A DNA stretch of 64,000 nt from Aliihoeflea aestuarii (GCF_024105665.1 NZ_JAAAMK010000005.1:62001-126000); one strand, 5' to 3'; counted from the stretch's first letter, positions 46,140 through 55,664 are shown. The notes: generated from the letters alone by a model not told the origin. A program made the numbers and translations.

Positions 46140-47183
46140 TTAAGTCTTGAATGGCCAGAGATGGAAGAAACGCCGGACCCTCTGGATGATCTCGGCGATA
46201 CCTTGCGGTTCGAAGACGAGGAAAAGCATGATGAGCGCTCCGAATGCGATGGTGCGGATCGGCGACAAAAGGGCGCCCGCATTCGACACATAGGGTGAGG
46301 CAAGTTCGACGCCGAAGCGAAGGATTTCGGGCACCAGCGTCATGAAAGTCGCTCCCACGATCCCGCCGAGGATCGAACCCATACCGCCGACGATGATGGC
46401 AGCAAGGAAGAAGATCGATTCGACGATCGTGAAGCTCTCCGGGCCGACGGCGCGGAAAAAATACGCCCACATGCCGCCTGCGACGCCGGCGTAGAAGGAC
46501 GAGACGGCAAAGCTCATCAGCTTGTAGCGCAGGAGCGGTATTCCGAGCACTTCGGCCGAAATGTCGCGATCGCGGATGGCGATGAAAGCCCGGCCGATCC
46601 TCGTGCGAAACAGGTTCGCGGCACCCACCACCATCAGGACGGTGATCGGCACGAACGCCCAATAGAGCTGGAAATAGGTCGTCAGCGACGTTCCGAAAAA
46701 GTTTGCCGGCCGCACCGCCAACCCGCGCGCTCCTCCGGTCACCGAACTCCAGTTCAGGAAAACGAATTGCAGGATGATCGATGCACCGATGGTCGCAATG
46801 GCAAGGTACAGGCCCTTCACCCGCAGGGACGGTATGCCGACCAGGATGCCGACGAAGGCGGCGACGAGACCGCCGGCCAGAATGTTGACGAGAAAGGGCA
46901 TGCCGGTTTTCTGCGACAGCCATGCGACGGTATATGCGCCGACCGCCATGAAAGCGCCCTGTCCGAGGCTGACGAGACCCGTGTAGCCGGTCAGAATGTT
47001 GAGCCCGGTCGCGCTCGCCACGTTGATCGCGACGAGGCAGGCGAGATAGAGCCAGTAATTGTTCAGGACGAACGGTGCGGCGACGAGCACCAGTGCGAAA
47101 AGGCCGAGCCAGGCCCATTGCGTGCGGGTGCGCAGCAGCGCCTCATCGGCCAGATAGGTTTCGTTTGCGGTGGCGATGCGCAT
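46140..47183 (-). CDS. livM: Branched-chain-type ABC permease (LivM)
   Basis: 347 residues, BPD_transp_2 permease with about 9-10 helices: INVASATGLNILTGYTGLVSLGQGAFMAVGAY in the first half, EAA-like LGIPLLRYKLMSFAVSSFYAGVAGG and the GGMGSILGGIVGA motif. Starts 1 bp after the livH stop. Confidence 0.93.
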   Translation of the reverse strand: MRIATANETYLADEALLRTRTQWAWLGLFALVLVAAPFVLNNYWLYLACLVAINVASATGLNILTGYTGLVSLGQGAFMAVGAYTVAWLSQKTGMPFLVNILAGGLVAAFVGILVGIPSLRVKGLYLAIATIGASIILQFVFLNWSSVTGGARGLAVRPANFFGTSLTTYFQLYWAFVPITVLMVVGAANLFRTRIGRAFIAIRDRDISAEVLGIPLLRYKLMSFAVSSFYAGVAGGMWAYFFRAVGPESFTIVESIFFLAAIIVGGMGSILGGIVGATFMTLVPEILRFGVELASPYVSNAGALLSPIRTIAFGALIMLFLVFEPQGIAEIIQRVRRFFHLWPFKT

Positions 47184-47184
47184 G

Positions 47185-48066
47185 TCAGAGCCGCTCGATC
47201 TCGGTTGTACCGAACAGGCCGTAAGGCCGCACCATCAGCATGACGATCAGAATGATGAAGGTGGAGACGAGCTTGTATTCGCCGCCGAGATAGGTGCCGG
47301 CCCAGGCCTCCACGAGGCCGATGAGAAGGCCGGCGACAAGCGCGCCCATGACCGAATCCAGGCCGCCGACGATGACGACGACAAGCGCCGACAGTCCGAA
47401 AGCACCCATCACCGGAGAGATGCCGCCGATCGCGCCGAGCAGGATGCCTGCACCGGCGGCCGTCGCGCAACCGATGATCCAGGCCGCGGAGAAAACGCCG
47501 GGAACGTTGATGCCGCAGGAATAGGCGGCCGCCTGGTCGGTGGCGGTCGCGCGCAACGCTACGCCGCCGCGCCAGTAGCGGAACAACAGAAGGAAGATGG
47601 CGATGACGAGCGACGCGACGACGAACGCAATCGCGATCTTGCGGGATATGTAAAGCTGGCCGATGAAAACCGGAGCGGTTCCGGTAAAATCGGGCAGGGT
47701 GCGCGGATTGGTGCCCCACACGAATTCGACGAGGCCGACCAGAACCGATCCGAGCCCCACCGTCACCATGAACACCGATATCGCGCTTTCGCCGAGCATG
47801 CGCCGGATAACGCCGCGCTCGACGATCGCACCGATCAGGCCGCCGCCCGCAATCGCCAGCGGCAGCGCGACCCAGGGCGACAGACTCATGCCCGCCGCCA
47901 GTGCGAAAAAGAAATAGCCGCCCATCATCAGGATTTCGCTGACAGCCAGGTTGATGACGCGGGTCGCCTTGTAGATCAGAACGAAGGCAAGCGCGGTCAG
48001 CGAAAGCAGTGCGCCAGACCCGAGGCCGGCGAGGGACACTTCCAGAAAGAAGAGGAAGTCGCTCAT
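47185..48066 (-). CDS. livH: Branched-chain-type ABC permease (LivH)
   Basis: 293 residues, about 8 helices, with ATDQAAAYSCGINVPGVFSAAW and VIVGGLDSVMGALVAGLLIG, the conserved LivH segments. Start overlaps the livG stop by 4 nt (ATGA). Forms the channel with LivM. Confidence 0.93.
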   Translation of the reverse strand: MSDFLFFLEVSLAGLGSGALLSLTALAFVLIYKATRVINLAVSEILMMGGYFFFALAAGMSLSPWVALPLAIAGGGLIGAIVERGVIRRMLGESAISVFMVTVGLGSVLVGLVEFVWGTNPRTLPDFTGTAPVFIGQLYISRKIAIAFVVASLVIAIFLLLFRYWRGGVALRATATDQAAAYSCGINVPGVFSAAWIIGCATAAGAGILLGAIGGISPVMGAFGLSALVVVIVGGLDSVMGALVAGLLIGLVEAWAGTYLGGEYKLVSTFIILIVMLMVRPYGLFGTTEIERL

Positions 48067-48905
48067 GCCGCCTCCGCTCCGCCCGATGTCCCGGCTGCAA
48101 GTCGCTTCATCAAGGCCGCAGGGTCGCCCGATCCGAGATAGGCCGCGACGACGTTCGGATCCTGCTGGACTTCGCCGGGCAGGCCCCGCGCGATCACCTG
48201 TCCGAAGTTCAGAACGACGACATGGTCCGAAATGTCCATCACCATGCCCATGTCATGCTCGACCATCAGGATCGTCGTGCCCCATTCCTCTTTCACATCG
48301 AGAATGAAGCGCGCCATGTCCTCGGTTTCCTCCCGGTTCATGCCGGCGACCGGTTCGTCGAGAAGCAGGATGCGCGGGCGCATGGCCAGGGCCCGGGCAA
48401 GCTCGACCCGTTTTTGCAATCCGTAAGACAATGCGGCGACCGGCATGTGCCGGATGTGGTTGATCTCGAGGAAGTCGATGATGTCGCGTTCCACCTCCGC
48501 CCGCAGGTCCATCTCTTCACGCGCGGCCGTGCCGAAATAGGCGAGAGCCTGAAAGATGTTCGTCTTCATGTGCGCGTGACGGCCGAGCTTGATATTGTCG
48601 AGCACGGTCATGCCGCGAAAGAGCGCGATGTTCTGGAAGGTGCGCGCGAAACCCATCTTCGCGCGCAGCGGCGGATGGGTCCGGGTGACGTCTTCGCCGT
48701 CGAAGCGGATCGCGCCGTGCTGCGGCTTGTAGAACCCGGAGATGCAGTTGAACATCGACGTCTTGCCGGCGCCGTTGGGGCCGATCAGCGCCGTGATCGT
48801 GCCCGGCTTCACGTCGAACGAGACGTCGTTGATTGCCTTCAACCCGCCGAAGGACAGCGATAACCCGTCAATTTCGAGGCGTGCCGGCGTCATCGGCGCG
48901 CGCAC
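48063..48905 (-). CDS. livG: Branched-chain-type ABC transporter ATPase (LivG)
   Basis: About 280 residues. Walker A LIGPNGAGKTS, LivG insert region FARTFQNIALFRGMTVLDNI, signature ALSYGLQKRVELARAL (LSYG in place of LSGG), Walker B ILLLDEPVAGMN, H-loop VEHDMGMVM. Start is ambiguous: GTG 48905 has GGAGG at good spacing, ATG 48893 overlaps the stop of a 17-codon frame (ATGA), and GTG 48932 is the longest. First gene of the livGHMKF-ligase operon. Confidence 0.9.
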   Translation of the reverse strand: MRAPMTPARLEIDGLSLSFGGLKAINDVSFDVKPGTITALIGPNGAGKTSMFNCISGFYKPQHGAIRFDGEDVTRTHPPLRAKMGFARTFQNIALFRGMTVLDNIKLGRHAHMKTNIFQALAYFGTAAREEMDLRAEVERDIIDFLEINHIRHMPVAALSYGLQKRVELARALAMRPRILLLDEPVAGMNREETEDMARFILDVKEEWGTTILMVEHDMGMVMDISDHVVVLNFGQVIARGLPGEVQQDPNVVAAYLGSGDPAALMKRLAAGTSGGAEAA

Positions 48906-48943
48906 GCCGTCCTCCCATAATTCCGTCTGCACCGATTTGTCAT
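48890..48943 (-). other. Possible 17-codon leader peptide before livG
   Basis: ATG 48943 sits 7 nt after the strong GGGGAGGAG site and opens MTNRCRRNYGRTACARR followed by TGA, which overlaps the in-frame livG ATG at 48893 (ATGA). Five or six arginines in 17 codons. Could be a coupled upstream peptide or only the result of a misplaced ribosome site; not verified. Confidence 0.3.
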
Positions 48944-49334
48944 TCGGGCTCCTCCCCTTTTATTCACGGCATCCGGCGTGTCTTCCTCCCGCGCCGTTGC
49001 CGCCTCGACCTTGGCGGCAGGCGAACTCACCTCCCTCGAAGCGTCTCCCACCGTCTCATTGATGGCACAGGATCGGGCGATAGGAATCTTCGTCCGTCGC
49101 GTCCTCCACGGCGGTCCGACACCACTGGTCCGATCCAAGTAATGCTTTGTCCGACAAAGTGAATTTGTCCAACATTATTGTCAATGGCGCCGAGTTGCAG
49201 TCATCGCGGGATTTTAACCAGGCGCGATGGTCAAAGACGGCAGAAACATCACCAGAGCGAAGGGCAGGTGGCGAGCTTCCGATCTGGAGACACGCGCCGC
49301 CTGTCGATCGTCGAATGCGGGTGAGCGGCGGGTT
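48944..49334 (-). promoter_or_regulatory. livG upstream region: leader, hairpin and promoter
   Basis: Gene-free stretch of about 390 bp. It contains a 7-bp hairpin TGCCGCC/GGCGGCA (48998-49019) and, on the minus strand, a TTGACA -35 candidate (49184-49179) close to a perfect palindrome at 49145. A leader of about 200 nt would precede livG. I see no further gene. Confidence 0.5.
49145..49159. promoter_or_regulatory. 15-bp palindrome CTTTGTC-C-GACAAAG
   Basis: Perfect 7-bp arms around one base, with an extra half-site TTTGTCC at 49164-49170. Position just downstream of a TTGACA box in front of the liv/ligase operon suggests a TetR-type operator; no TetR gene is in the window. Confidence 0.55.
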
Positions 49335-50333
49335 TCAGGCCGGTTGCGCGGCCTGCGGCAGGAGCGGCGTTTCGATGCAGCCGAGGCCGGCGAGCGTGCT
49401 GGCGACGGCGCCGTCGAGCGGCGTGCGCGGCTCCGCGCCGATGAGCGCCACGAGGCGGGCATTGTCAAGTCGAAGGGGGTGGCGCCAGAACGGCTCGATC
49501 TCGACCACTTCGCGGGGAAAGCCGCCGAAGGGTGCGGCGAGCCGCATCAGCCACCAGGGGAAGGCGCGCACCGGAACGTTCTTGCCGACGACGTGCCGCA
49601 AGGCGTCGATCAGGCCGGTGCCGGTTACATCGTGATAACCCTCGAACTGGACACGCTCGAATGGCGCCAGACGGTCGCTTGCCTCCAGAAGCCGCACCAT
49701 CGCCTCGGCGAGGTCGGGCAGATAGGCCCAGCTATGGCCCGCTCCCTTCGCGGGGTTCAGCAGCCGGCGTATCGGCTTGCCGGGCGTGACCAGGCATTGC
49801 GTGAACCAGCTTGCGCCGGTTTCCGGCCCGAAGAAGTCGCCGGCACGCACGATCAGGCTGGGAACGTCGGGCGCGGCATCCTCCAGCATCTTTTCGAGCT
49901 GGACGCGGACCGCGCCTTTGCTGTTCCTGGGTGTTTGAGGGCTCGCGGCGTCGATGACGGGGGTCCGCTTAGGGTCGAAATTATAGATGGTGCCGGGCAG
50001 GAGGATGCGCGCGCCGCCTGCCGCGCGGGCGGCAGCGATCGTGTTCGCCATCATCGGCAACACCACTTTGTCCCAGTTGCGATAGCCCGGCGGATTGACG
50101 GCATGAACGATGATTTCAACGCCGCTGGCAGCCTTCACGACGTCCGCTTCCTTCAGCGCGTCTCCGGCGATCCACTCGGGGCAAATCGTTCGGTGTTTCC
50201 AGGCTGATGCGGCCTTTGCCGGATCGCGCGCCAGCGCGCGGACCGTCCATCCATATCTTAAGAGTGTTGTCGCGACCGTGCCGCCGACCCCGCCCGTCGC
50301 GCCCAGAACGAGCGCCGTCTTGCTCTTGCTCAT
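49335..50333 (-). CDS. NAD(P)-binding epimerase/NmrA-like protein
   Basis: 332 residues from ATG 50333 (AGGAG 7 nt upstream). Extended-SDR-like Rossmann start TALVLGATGGVGGTVATTLL (6-25), then IIVHAVNPPGYRNWDKVV near 78, and a Tyr-less catalytic region LPGTIYNFDPK. Similar to predicted nucleoside-diphosphate-sugar epimerases of unknown substrate. Divergent from a LysR gene 90 bp away, the likely regulator. Confidence 0.85.
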   Translation of the reverse strand: MSKSKTALVLGATGGVGGTVATTLLRYGWTVRALARDPAKAASAWKHRTICPEWIAGDALKEADVVKAASGVEIIVHAVNPPGYRNWDKVVLPMMANTIAAARAAGGARILLPGTIYNFDPKRTPVIDAASPQTPRNSKGAVRVQLEKMLEDAAPDVPSLIVRAGDFFGPETGASWFTQCLVTPGKPIRRLLNPAKGAGHSWAYLPDLAEAMVRLLEASDRLAPFERVQFEGYHDVTGTGLIDALRHVVGKNVPVRAFPWWLMRLAAPFGGFPREVVEIEPFWRHPLRLDNARLVALIGAEPRTPLDGAVASTLAGLGCIETPLLPQAAQPA

Positions 50334-50423
50334 CACATTTCTCCTTTGACGATGAGCAAAGATTGCCGTCGCTGAAGCTCTAATGAAATTGACGAAATTC
50401 CTTCACCTGCTAGAAGAAAATTT

Positions 50424-51317
50424 ATGAGAGAGCGTGTGGCATGGGATGATCAGCGTGCCTTTCTGGCCGTCTTCGAGGAGGGCAGCCTGTCGGCCGCCGC
50501 GCGGCGTCTGGGCGTGGCGCAGCCGACGGTCCGCGCACGAATCGAGGCGCTGGAGGATGCGCTGGGGACCGTACTTTTTACCCGGTCGGTGAACGGGCTC
50601 GCACCGACCGAGCAGGCGCGGGCGCTGGCCGATCAGGCGCGCGCCATGGCCAGGGCCTCGGATGCGTTCGTGCGCGCGGCGTCCTCGCCGCCTGGCGAGA
50701 TCGCGGGAGCGGTGCGGCTCAGCGTGTCGGACTTCGTCGGCGTCGAGGTGCTGCCTGCGATGCTCGCCAGCCTGCGCCAGACCCATCCGCGTATCGTCGC
50801 CGAAATCTCGCTCAGCAACGCTTCCGCCGATCTTCTGGAGCAGGAGGTCGATATCGCCGTGCGCATGCATCCACCCCGGCACGGCGCGCTGGTGGCGAAG
50901 AAGGTCGGGGCCATCCCGCTCGGCCTCTTCGCGCATCGGGACTATCTGGCCCGGCGCGGCAGCCCCGCAACGCTCGACGATCTCGCCGATCACGACATCA
51001 TCGGTCCCGATCATGCGCGGGCCGACTTGCAGATGGCGGCTTCGTTTCATCCGTCGCTGACGCGGGAACGTCTGACAGTGCGCACCGACAGCCACCCCGC
51101 CCAACTCGCACTTTTACGGGCCGGCCTCGGCATCGGCGTGGTTCACCGTCCGATCGGACTTGCCGACCCGATGCTTCGGCCGGTGCTTGTGGAAATGACC
51201 GTGGCCTCGCTCGACACCTGGATCGTGATGCATGAGGATTTGCGCGGCGTTCCCAGGGTTCGCGGCGTATTCGACCATCTGGTCGCCGAGTTCGTCCGCT
51301 ACGTGCGACAGTTCTGA
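50424..51317 (+). CDS. LysR family transcriptional regulator
   Basis: 297 residues. Winged helix WDDQRAFLAVFEEGSLSAAARRLGVAQPTVRARIEALED and a LysR substrate domain (ISLSNASADLLEQEVDIAVRM, LLRAGLGIGVVHRPIG). Divergent from the NmrA/epimerase-like gene; the pair repeats the regulator-oxidoreductase pattern seen at 13173-15100. Confidence 0.93.
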   Translation: MRERVAWDDQRAFLAVFEEGSLSAAARRLGVAQPTVRARIEALEDALGTVLFTRSVNGLAPTEQARALADQARAMARASDAFVRAASSPPGEIAGAVRLSVSDFVGVEVLPAMLASLRQTHPRIVAEISLSNASADLLEQEVDIAVRMHPPRHGALVAKKVGAIPLGLFAHRDYLARRGSPATLDDLADHDIIGPDHARADLQMAASFHPSLTRERLTVRTDSHPAQLALLRAGLGIGVVHRPIGLADPMLRPVLVEMTVASLDTWIVMHEDLRGVPRVRGVFDHLVAEFVRYVRQF

Positions 51318-51458
51318 CTAGCGTGCCGAAGCGTCGGGCGGGACACCGATTTACGCGCACGCCCTCTGGAACCTGCAAGATTGGATGCCCATCTGTCGTT
51401 CGACATCATTCGGCCAAAACCGCAAATCATAAAGCGCTGGATCGCGATGGAGGATGCC

Positions 51459-51692
51459 ATGCCGACACATATCGAGCCGACCCTGGACGACTTGCTGAAC
51501 GAGCCGATCATCCGCCAGCTCATGGCCAGTGACGGTCATACGGCCGAGGAAATCCGCACTCTGTTCCGGACTGTTCGCCAGCGCGCATCGTCGCCTGTCG
51601 CCAGCGATGACGATGACGGGGAAATGACGACGCCTCCAGCCCATATGTGCCAGGCCGCGATGCGCGCCGCGAAGACCTGCTGCCTGGGTTAG
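51459..51692 (+). CDS. Small conserved hypothetical protein
   Basis: 77 residues from ATG 51459 (GGAGG 6 nt upstream); an ATG at 51447 adds four residues. PTHIEPTLDDLLNEPIIRQLMASDG followed by HTAEEIRTLFRTVRQR is the pattern of short hypothetical proteins I have seen in Rhizobiales. The acidic linker DDDDGE and two closing cysteines are less conserved. No signal peptide or membrane helix; function unknown. Confidence 0.55.
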   Translation: MPTHIEPTLDDLLNEPIIRQLMASDGHTAEEIRTLFRTVRQRASSPVASDDDDGEMTTPPAHMCQAAMRAAKTCCLG

Positions 51693-51728
51693 CGTGTTTC
51701 GAGCAAGGTGCGCCTCATCGATCGATGA

Positions 51729-52376
51729 CTAACGCGCTGCGGTGTGCAGATCGCTCAGCCAGGCGCCGGCAGCAGCTTGCCGGTCGGGTGTGCGGGGCGA
51801 ACAGCTCAATGGGGGAGTGTCCATTGTCCGCGGCCATTCGACCGCGGATTTGTCGCCATTCGAGAAGTCGCACAATACCGGACTGGTCCGCAGATATTCG
51901 TCTGGAAAACTCCCGAACAGGCTACGCGCGCACTCCGTCCGGGCTGCGCCTGTTCCCGGACAAAGCAGCCAGCCGAAAGCAGCCAGCGTCATGTCGTTGA
52001 GGTAGCGGAACGAGCCGTCCTGATCCATCGCCCGCTCCGAACTCTCCTGTCCCATCGCTTTCGAGATGTAGAAATAGAGGAAGGCACGGCGCTGGGCTTC
52101 GGCCGCATCCTCGTTCGGGGACGAAAAGACATTGTAGATCGCCCGCACGGTTGAACTCGGGCAGTCGAGTTCCGGAGCGGCGGCTCGGGCTTCCCGCATC
52201 CCGCTGAGATATTCGAGCCACGGCAACACTTCCCCGATCGATTCCAGCGCAAAGGTCTGTCTGTCGCAAAAGGCTTCCATCGGATCGAAGCTCTGCTTGT
52301 CCATGGATAGCGCAGACGTTGCCGTCAGCACGGTCGATAGAATCGCAAGATTGGCGATGCTTCGAAATCCAGACAT
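51729..52376 (-). CDS. Secreted hypothetical protein
   Basis: 215 residues from ATG 52376 (AAGGA about 11 nt upstream). N-terminal signal sequence GFRSIANLAILSTVLTATSALS. The mature part has four or more cysteines (FCDRQ, LDCPS, LLCPG, TECAR, VLCDF), consistent with disulfides, and a helical middle AQRRAFLYFYISKAMG. I recognise no domain. It lies divergent from the HEAT-repeat pseudogene. Probable periplasmic protein of unknown role. Confidence 0.6.
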   Translation of the reverse strand: MSGFRSIANLAILSTVLTATSALSMDKQSFDPMEAFCDRQTFALESIGEVLPWLEYLSGMREARAAAPELDCPSSTVRAIYNVFSSPNEDAAEAQRRAFLYFYISKAMGQESSERAMDQDGSFRYLNDMTLAAFGWLLCPGTGAARTECARSLFGSFPDEYLRTSPVLCDFSNGDKSAVEWPRTMDTPPLSCSPRTPDRQAAAGAWLSDLHTAAR

Positions 52377-52610
52377 GTCCGCTGGTTCCTTCGAAAGGGT
52401 TTTCAGCACAATCATAGAGTGCTCTTTCGTCGGGTCTCAAGATGATCCGAGCCCATCTTCATAAAAGTTTACGATGCCGGTTCACCAGCCCAAAAGCTGA
52501 CCTATCTTAAATCTCCATGAAGACTTGTGATGGCGGAGGAAATATTGTGTCCTCAAGTCCCTTTCTCTGCGGTGCGATGCATATGTTTCCTCGCCAGTAA
52601 GGATTTGCCG

Positions 52611-53804
52611 ATGCTCACGACAAGCCTGTCCCGAATCTGGATCGCCGCTTTGGTTCTTTCCCTCTCGATGGGAGGGGCGCAGGCACAGGAACAGGAACAG
52701 GATGCCGCAAGCGAGGCATGGGCGGACTATCTCCAGTCGGAGACCGAGGAGGAAATGTTCACGGCGATACGCACGCTCGTCGGCGAAGGGGATGACGCGC
52801 TCGATTTCCTGAACGACGAGTTCGACGGGGCTTCCGGCGACGAGCAGCTCGACATCACCTATTTCACCGCGACGATCATTTCGCAGGGCGGTCTTCCGAT
52901 AGAACGCCCTGTACCGCTTCCCGAAGCGCTCGCCGAGAAGCTTGCCGGCCTGCTCGACACGTCCGATGATGCGGCAGTGCATGGCAACATCGCCAATATC
53001 GCGGCCGCTGCCGGGCCGTCCATGTCGGCGGCAGCCCCCGGTCTCCTCGAACTCCTGCGCCGCACCGAGGACCCCGGCATGCGCGCCACCGTCTCCGTCG
53101 CGCTGGGCGTGATGGGCGAAGAGGTGCTGCCGCTGCTCCACGACGAATTGCGGAACGGCGAGGACGACCGCGTGCGCGGCGACATCGCCTGGATCATGGC
53201 CGGAACCGACATGCCGGACGATGTGCTCGCCGCAATCGAGGAGCTTTTGGATTCGGACAATCCGGAAACCCGAGAGAAGGCCGTCCGCACGCTTCGCGAC
53301 TCGGGCCTGACGACGGACAACGATGCGGTCGTCACGGCCGCCATCGCCAATCTCTAAGATGCCAGCACCGACCACGACCGGATGATGACGGCATCGGCGC
53401 TTTCGGAAATGGCCAAGGGCGACCCCCGCGCCTTGCCGGCCCTGGCCGACGCGCTCGACCGGATGACGGTCGGCGATCACAATCGGTCCATGGTCGCCCG
53501 CCTCCTTGCTCTTCACGGCGACGATGGCGCGCTCGCGCTGGCATCCGCGACCCGCGAGGCCGAGGCCATTGCGGATCTTGTCGGCACGTTTTTCGTTTAT
53601 GCAACCGACGACCCGCAGGTCATCGACACGTTTCTCGACGTCGTCATGCGTGCCGAGACCGAGGACGACAAGGGGGCGGCGATGAGGGGGCTGATCAAGA
53701 TCGGTGAATCCGCGATCGCGCCCATCGAAGCCGCCATCGCCGAAACGGACGACGAAGACCACCGCCAAGCGCTGCGCCAGGCTCTCTACGTCATCCAGAA
53801 TTGA
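52611..53804 (+). pseudogene. Secreted HEAT-repeat protein split by an in-frame stop
   Basis: One frame of 398 codons from ATG 52611 (AAGGA 8 nt upstream) with signal peptide SRIWIAALVLSLSMGGAQA. It contains HEAT/PBS-lyase-like repeats, e.g. GMRATVSVALGVMGEEVLPLL and RVRGDIAWIMAGTDMPDDVLAAIEELL. A TAA at 53355-53357 follows AIANL, and the same frame continues DASTDHDRMMTASALSEMAK with further repeats to 53804. A single base change (for example GAA to TAA) explains it. Either half may still be made; a second start at 53382 has no signal peptide. Function unknown, protein-interaction scaffold expected. Confidence 0.8.
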
Positions 53805-53855
53805 CCGGCACGAGATGCCGGCATGTTCGCGACGCCACGCTTCGAACCTTGCGCG

Positions 53856-54719
53856 TCATTCATGGGGGGCAATCGTGTGAAGCAGAGCTTCGATGAGGCG
53901 GGCGACGGGGGAACCTCGGTGACACAGCGCGCCGATCTCTCGCGGGCGTGAGCCTGGAAGCGGCAGAAGTCGCACCTTCGGGTTCTCCGGCCAGAGGCGT
54001 GTCCAGTCGGGAAGTATCGAGACTCCCAGACCTTTGCCGACCATGATGGCGATTGCGTCGAGCGAATCCAGTTCCAGCCAGTCCCGTGGGGCGAGTCCGT
54101 TCCCGTTCAGCCAGTCATCGACCTGCTTGCCGCCCCAATTGCTCCGGTCGTAACGAATGAACGGCGCCTCCCGAAGTATGCGCAGAACGTCGTCGCCTTT
54201 CGTATCGTGCGGGCAGAAAAGGCAGAGCGGTTCGAGCCTCAGGCGTCGCCATTCGAGGGTTTTGGCAATCTCGAATGGCGGGCGGACGATGATCGCGGCA
54301 TCGAGTTTTCCTTCGACCACGTTGCGATGCAACTCACGGGATGTGCCGGGCATCAAAAAGACCTCGAGCCGGGGCACCTCGCTTTGAAGCCTCGCCAAGG
54401 CGTCGGGCACCAGCCCCGTCATCGCGGTGGCGATCGCGCCGAGCGTCAGTTCGCCCGCCAATTCGTCGCTGCGCGCCAAGCTGCGCAAACGCCTGACTTC
54501 CGCAAGCACTTTCTGGCTGCTTTCAACGATCGCGCGTCCGGCCTGATTGGGAACGACCCGGCGGCCCGCCCGCATCAGAAGAGGAGCGCCGACATCCTTT
54601 TCGAGGACGTCGATACGCTGCGCGATCGCCGCCGGCGTGAGACCCAGATGGCGCGCGGCGGCGGCGAGGGACCCCTGTTCGAGCACGACGAGGAAGGTTT
54701 CCAGAAGGTGGCTGTCCAT
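53856..54719 (-). CDS. LysR family transcriptional regulator
   Basis: 287 residues: LLETFLVVLEQGSLAAAARHLGLTPAAIAQRIDVLEKDV winged helix, then a substrate domain (LEVFLMPGTSRELHRNVVEGKLDAAI, MVGKGLGVSILPDW). Divergent from the SDR/DapA-family gene pair, with 87 bp between; likely the regulator of that pair. Confidence 0.92.
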   Translation of the reverse strand: MDSHLLETFLVVLEQGSLAAAARHLGLTPAAIAQRIDVLEKDVGAPLLMRAGRRVVPNQAGRAIVESSQKVLAEVRRLRSLARSDELAGELTLGAIATAMTGLVPDALARLQSEVPRLEVFLMPGTSRELHRNVVEGKLDAAIIVRPPFEIAKTLEWRRLRLEPLCLFCPHDTKGDDVLRILREAPFIRYDRSNWGGKQVDDWLNGNGLAPRDWLELDSLDAIAIMVGKGLGVSILPDWTRLWPENPKVRLLPLPGSRPREIGALCHRGSPVARLIEALLHTIAPHE

Positions 54720-54806
54720 TAAGAATTTCTATCTTTTGAATGAACGAAAGGCCAGTTTTTCTTTCTTATTGAGGTCGAGTATCAAGGGACGACAAGGAGA
54801 AAGCCG

Positions 54807-55592
54807 ATGGACTTGGGACTGGAAGGCAAGGTCGCGCTGGTATTCGGTGCGGGTGGCGGTTTGGGCGGTGCTATCGCCCGCAGCCTTGCGCGCGAAGGCG
54901 CGAAGGTTGCGCTGGCGGACATCGACGGGAATGCGGCGCGGGAAGCGGCGGCGAAGCTTTCCGGGGAGGGCAATGATGCGATGGCGGTGGAATGGGACAT
55001 CGCCGACCTGAGCGCAATCCCATCCCGGTTGTCGGAGGTCGAGGCGAAGTTCGGGTCCGTCTCGGTTCTCGTAAACATCACCGGCGGCCCACCGCCCACA
55101 CCTGCGTCGGGTCAGGCGCCCGAACTGTGGTCCAAACATTTCGATAGCATGGTCCGCTCGGTGATTGCGGTGACCGATGCGGTGCTGCCGGGCATGCGCG
55201 AACAGGGGTGGGGCCGGATCATCACCTCGACCTCCTCAGGGGTCGTGTCTCCCATACCCAATCTCGGCATATCGAACGCGTTGAGACTTGCCCTTGTCGG
55301 CTGGTCCAAGACGATGGCGAGGGAGATCGGCCGTGATGGCGTGACGGCCAATATCATCCTGCCCGGTCGCATCGCGACGCAACGGATCACCTATCTGGAC
55401 GAGCAAAAGGCGAAGCGGGAAGGTCGGGACGTCGAGGCGGTCAGCAAGGAAAGTACGGATGCGATCCCGCTCGGCCGCTACGGCGACCCGCAGGAATATG
55501 GCGATGCCGTCGCTTTCCTGGCCTCCAAACAGGCATCCTACATCACGGGGAGCGTCATTCGTGTCGACGGCGGTCTGATAGCCAGCATCTGA
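54807..55592 (+). CDS. SDR family protein with substituted catalytic Tyr/Lys
   Basis: 261 residues with coenzyme motif FGAGGGLGG (13-21), ADIDG acidic residue, VNITGG in place of NNAG, ITSTSSG serine region. Where classical SDRs have YxxxK, the alignment by eye gives SNALR in GISNALRLALVGWSK, so Tyr and Lys are replaced. A known SDR side group shares SNxxR. It heads a pair with the DapA-family gene. Candidate sugar or sugar-acid dehydrogenase, or a non-classical reductase. Confidence 0.88.
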   Translation: MDLGLEGKVALVFGAGGGLGGAIARSLAREGAKVALADIDGNAAREAAAKLSGEGNDAMAVEWDIADLSAIPSRLSEVEAKFGSVSVLVNITGGPPPTPASGQAPELWSKHFDSMVRSVIAVTDAVLPGMREQGWGRIITSTSSGVVSPIPNLGISNALRLALVGWSKTMAREIGRDGVTANIILPGRIATQRITYLDEQKAKREGRDVEAVSKESTDAIPLGRYGDPQEYGDAVAFLASKQASYITGSVIRVDGGLIASI

Positions 55593-55664
55593 CGCGGATC
55601 ATTTTCAATTTCAGTTCAACGAGCGCTGAATACCGGATTTTCCGGTTCGAGCAGGAGCGACGAC

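Noticed and set aside
53382-53804. Independent small gene starting at 53382
   Set aside because: It is in the same frame as the HEAT-repeat gene just upstream and continues its repeats; better explained as the part after a nonsense codon, though reinitiation cannot be excluded.
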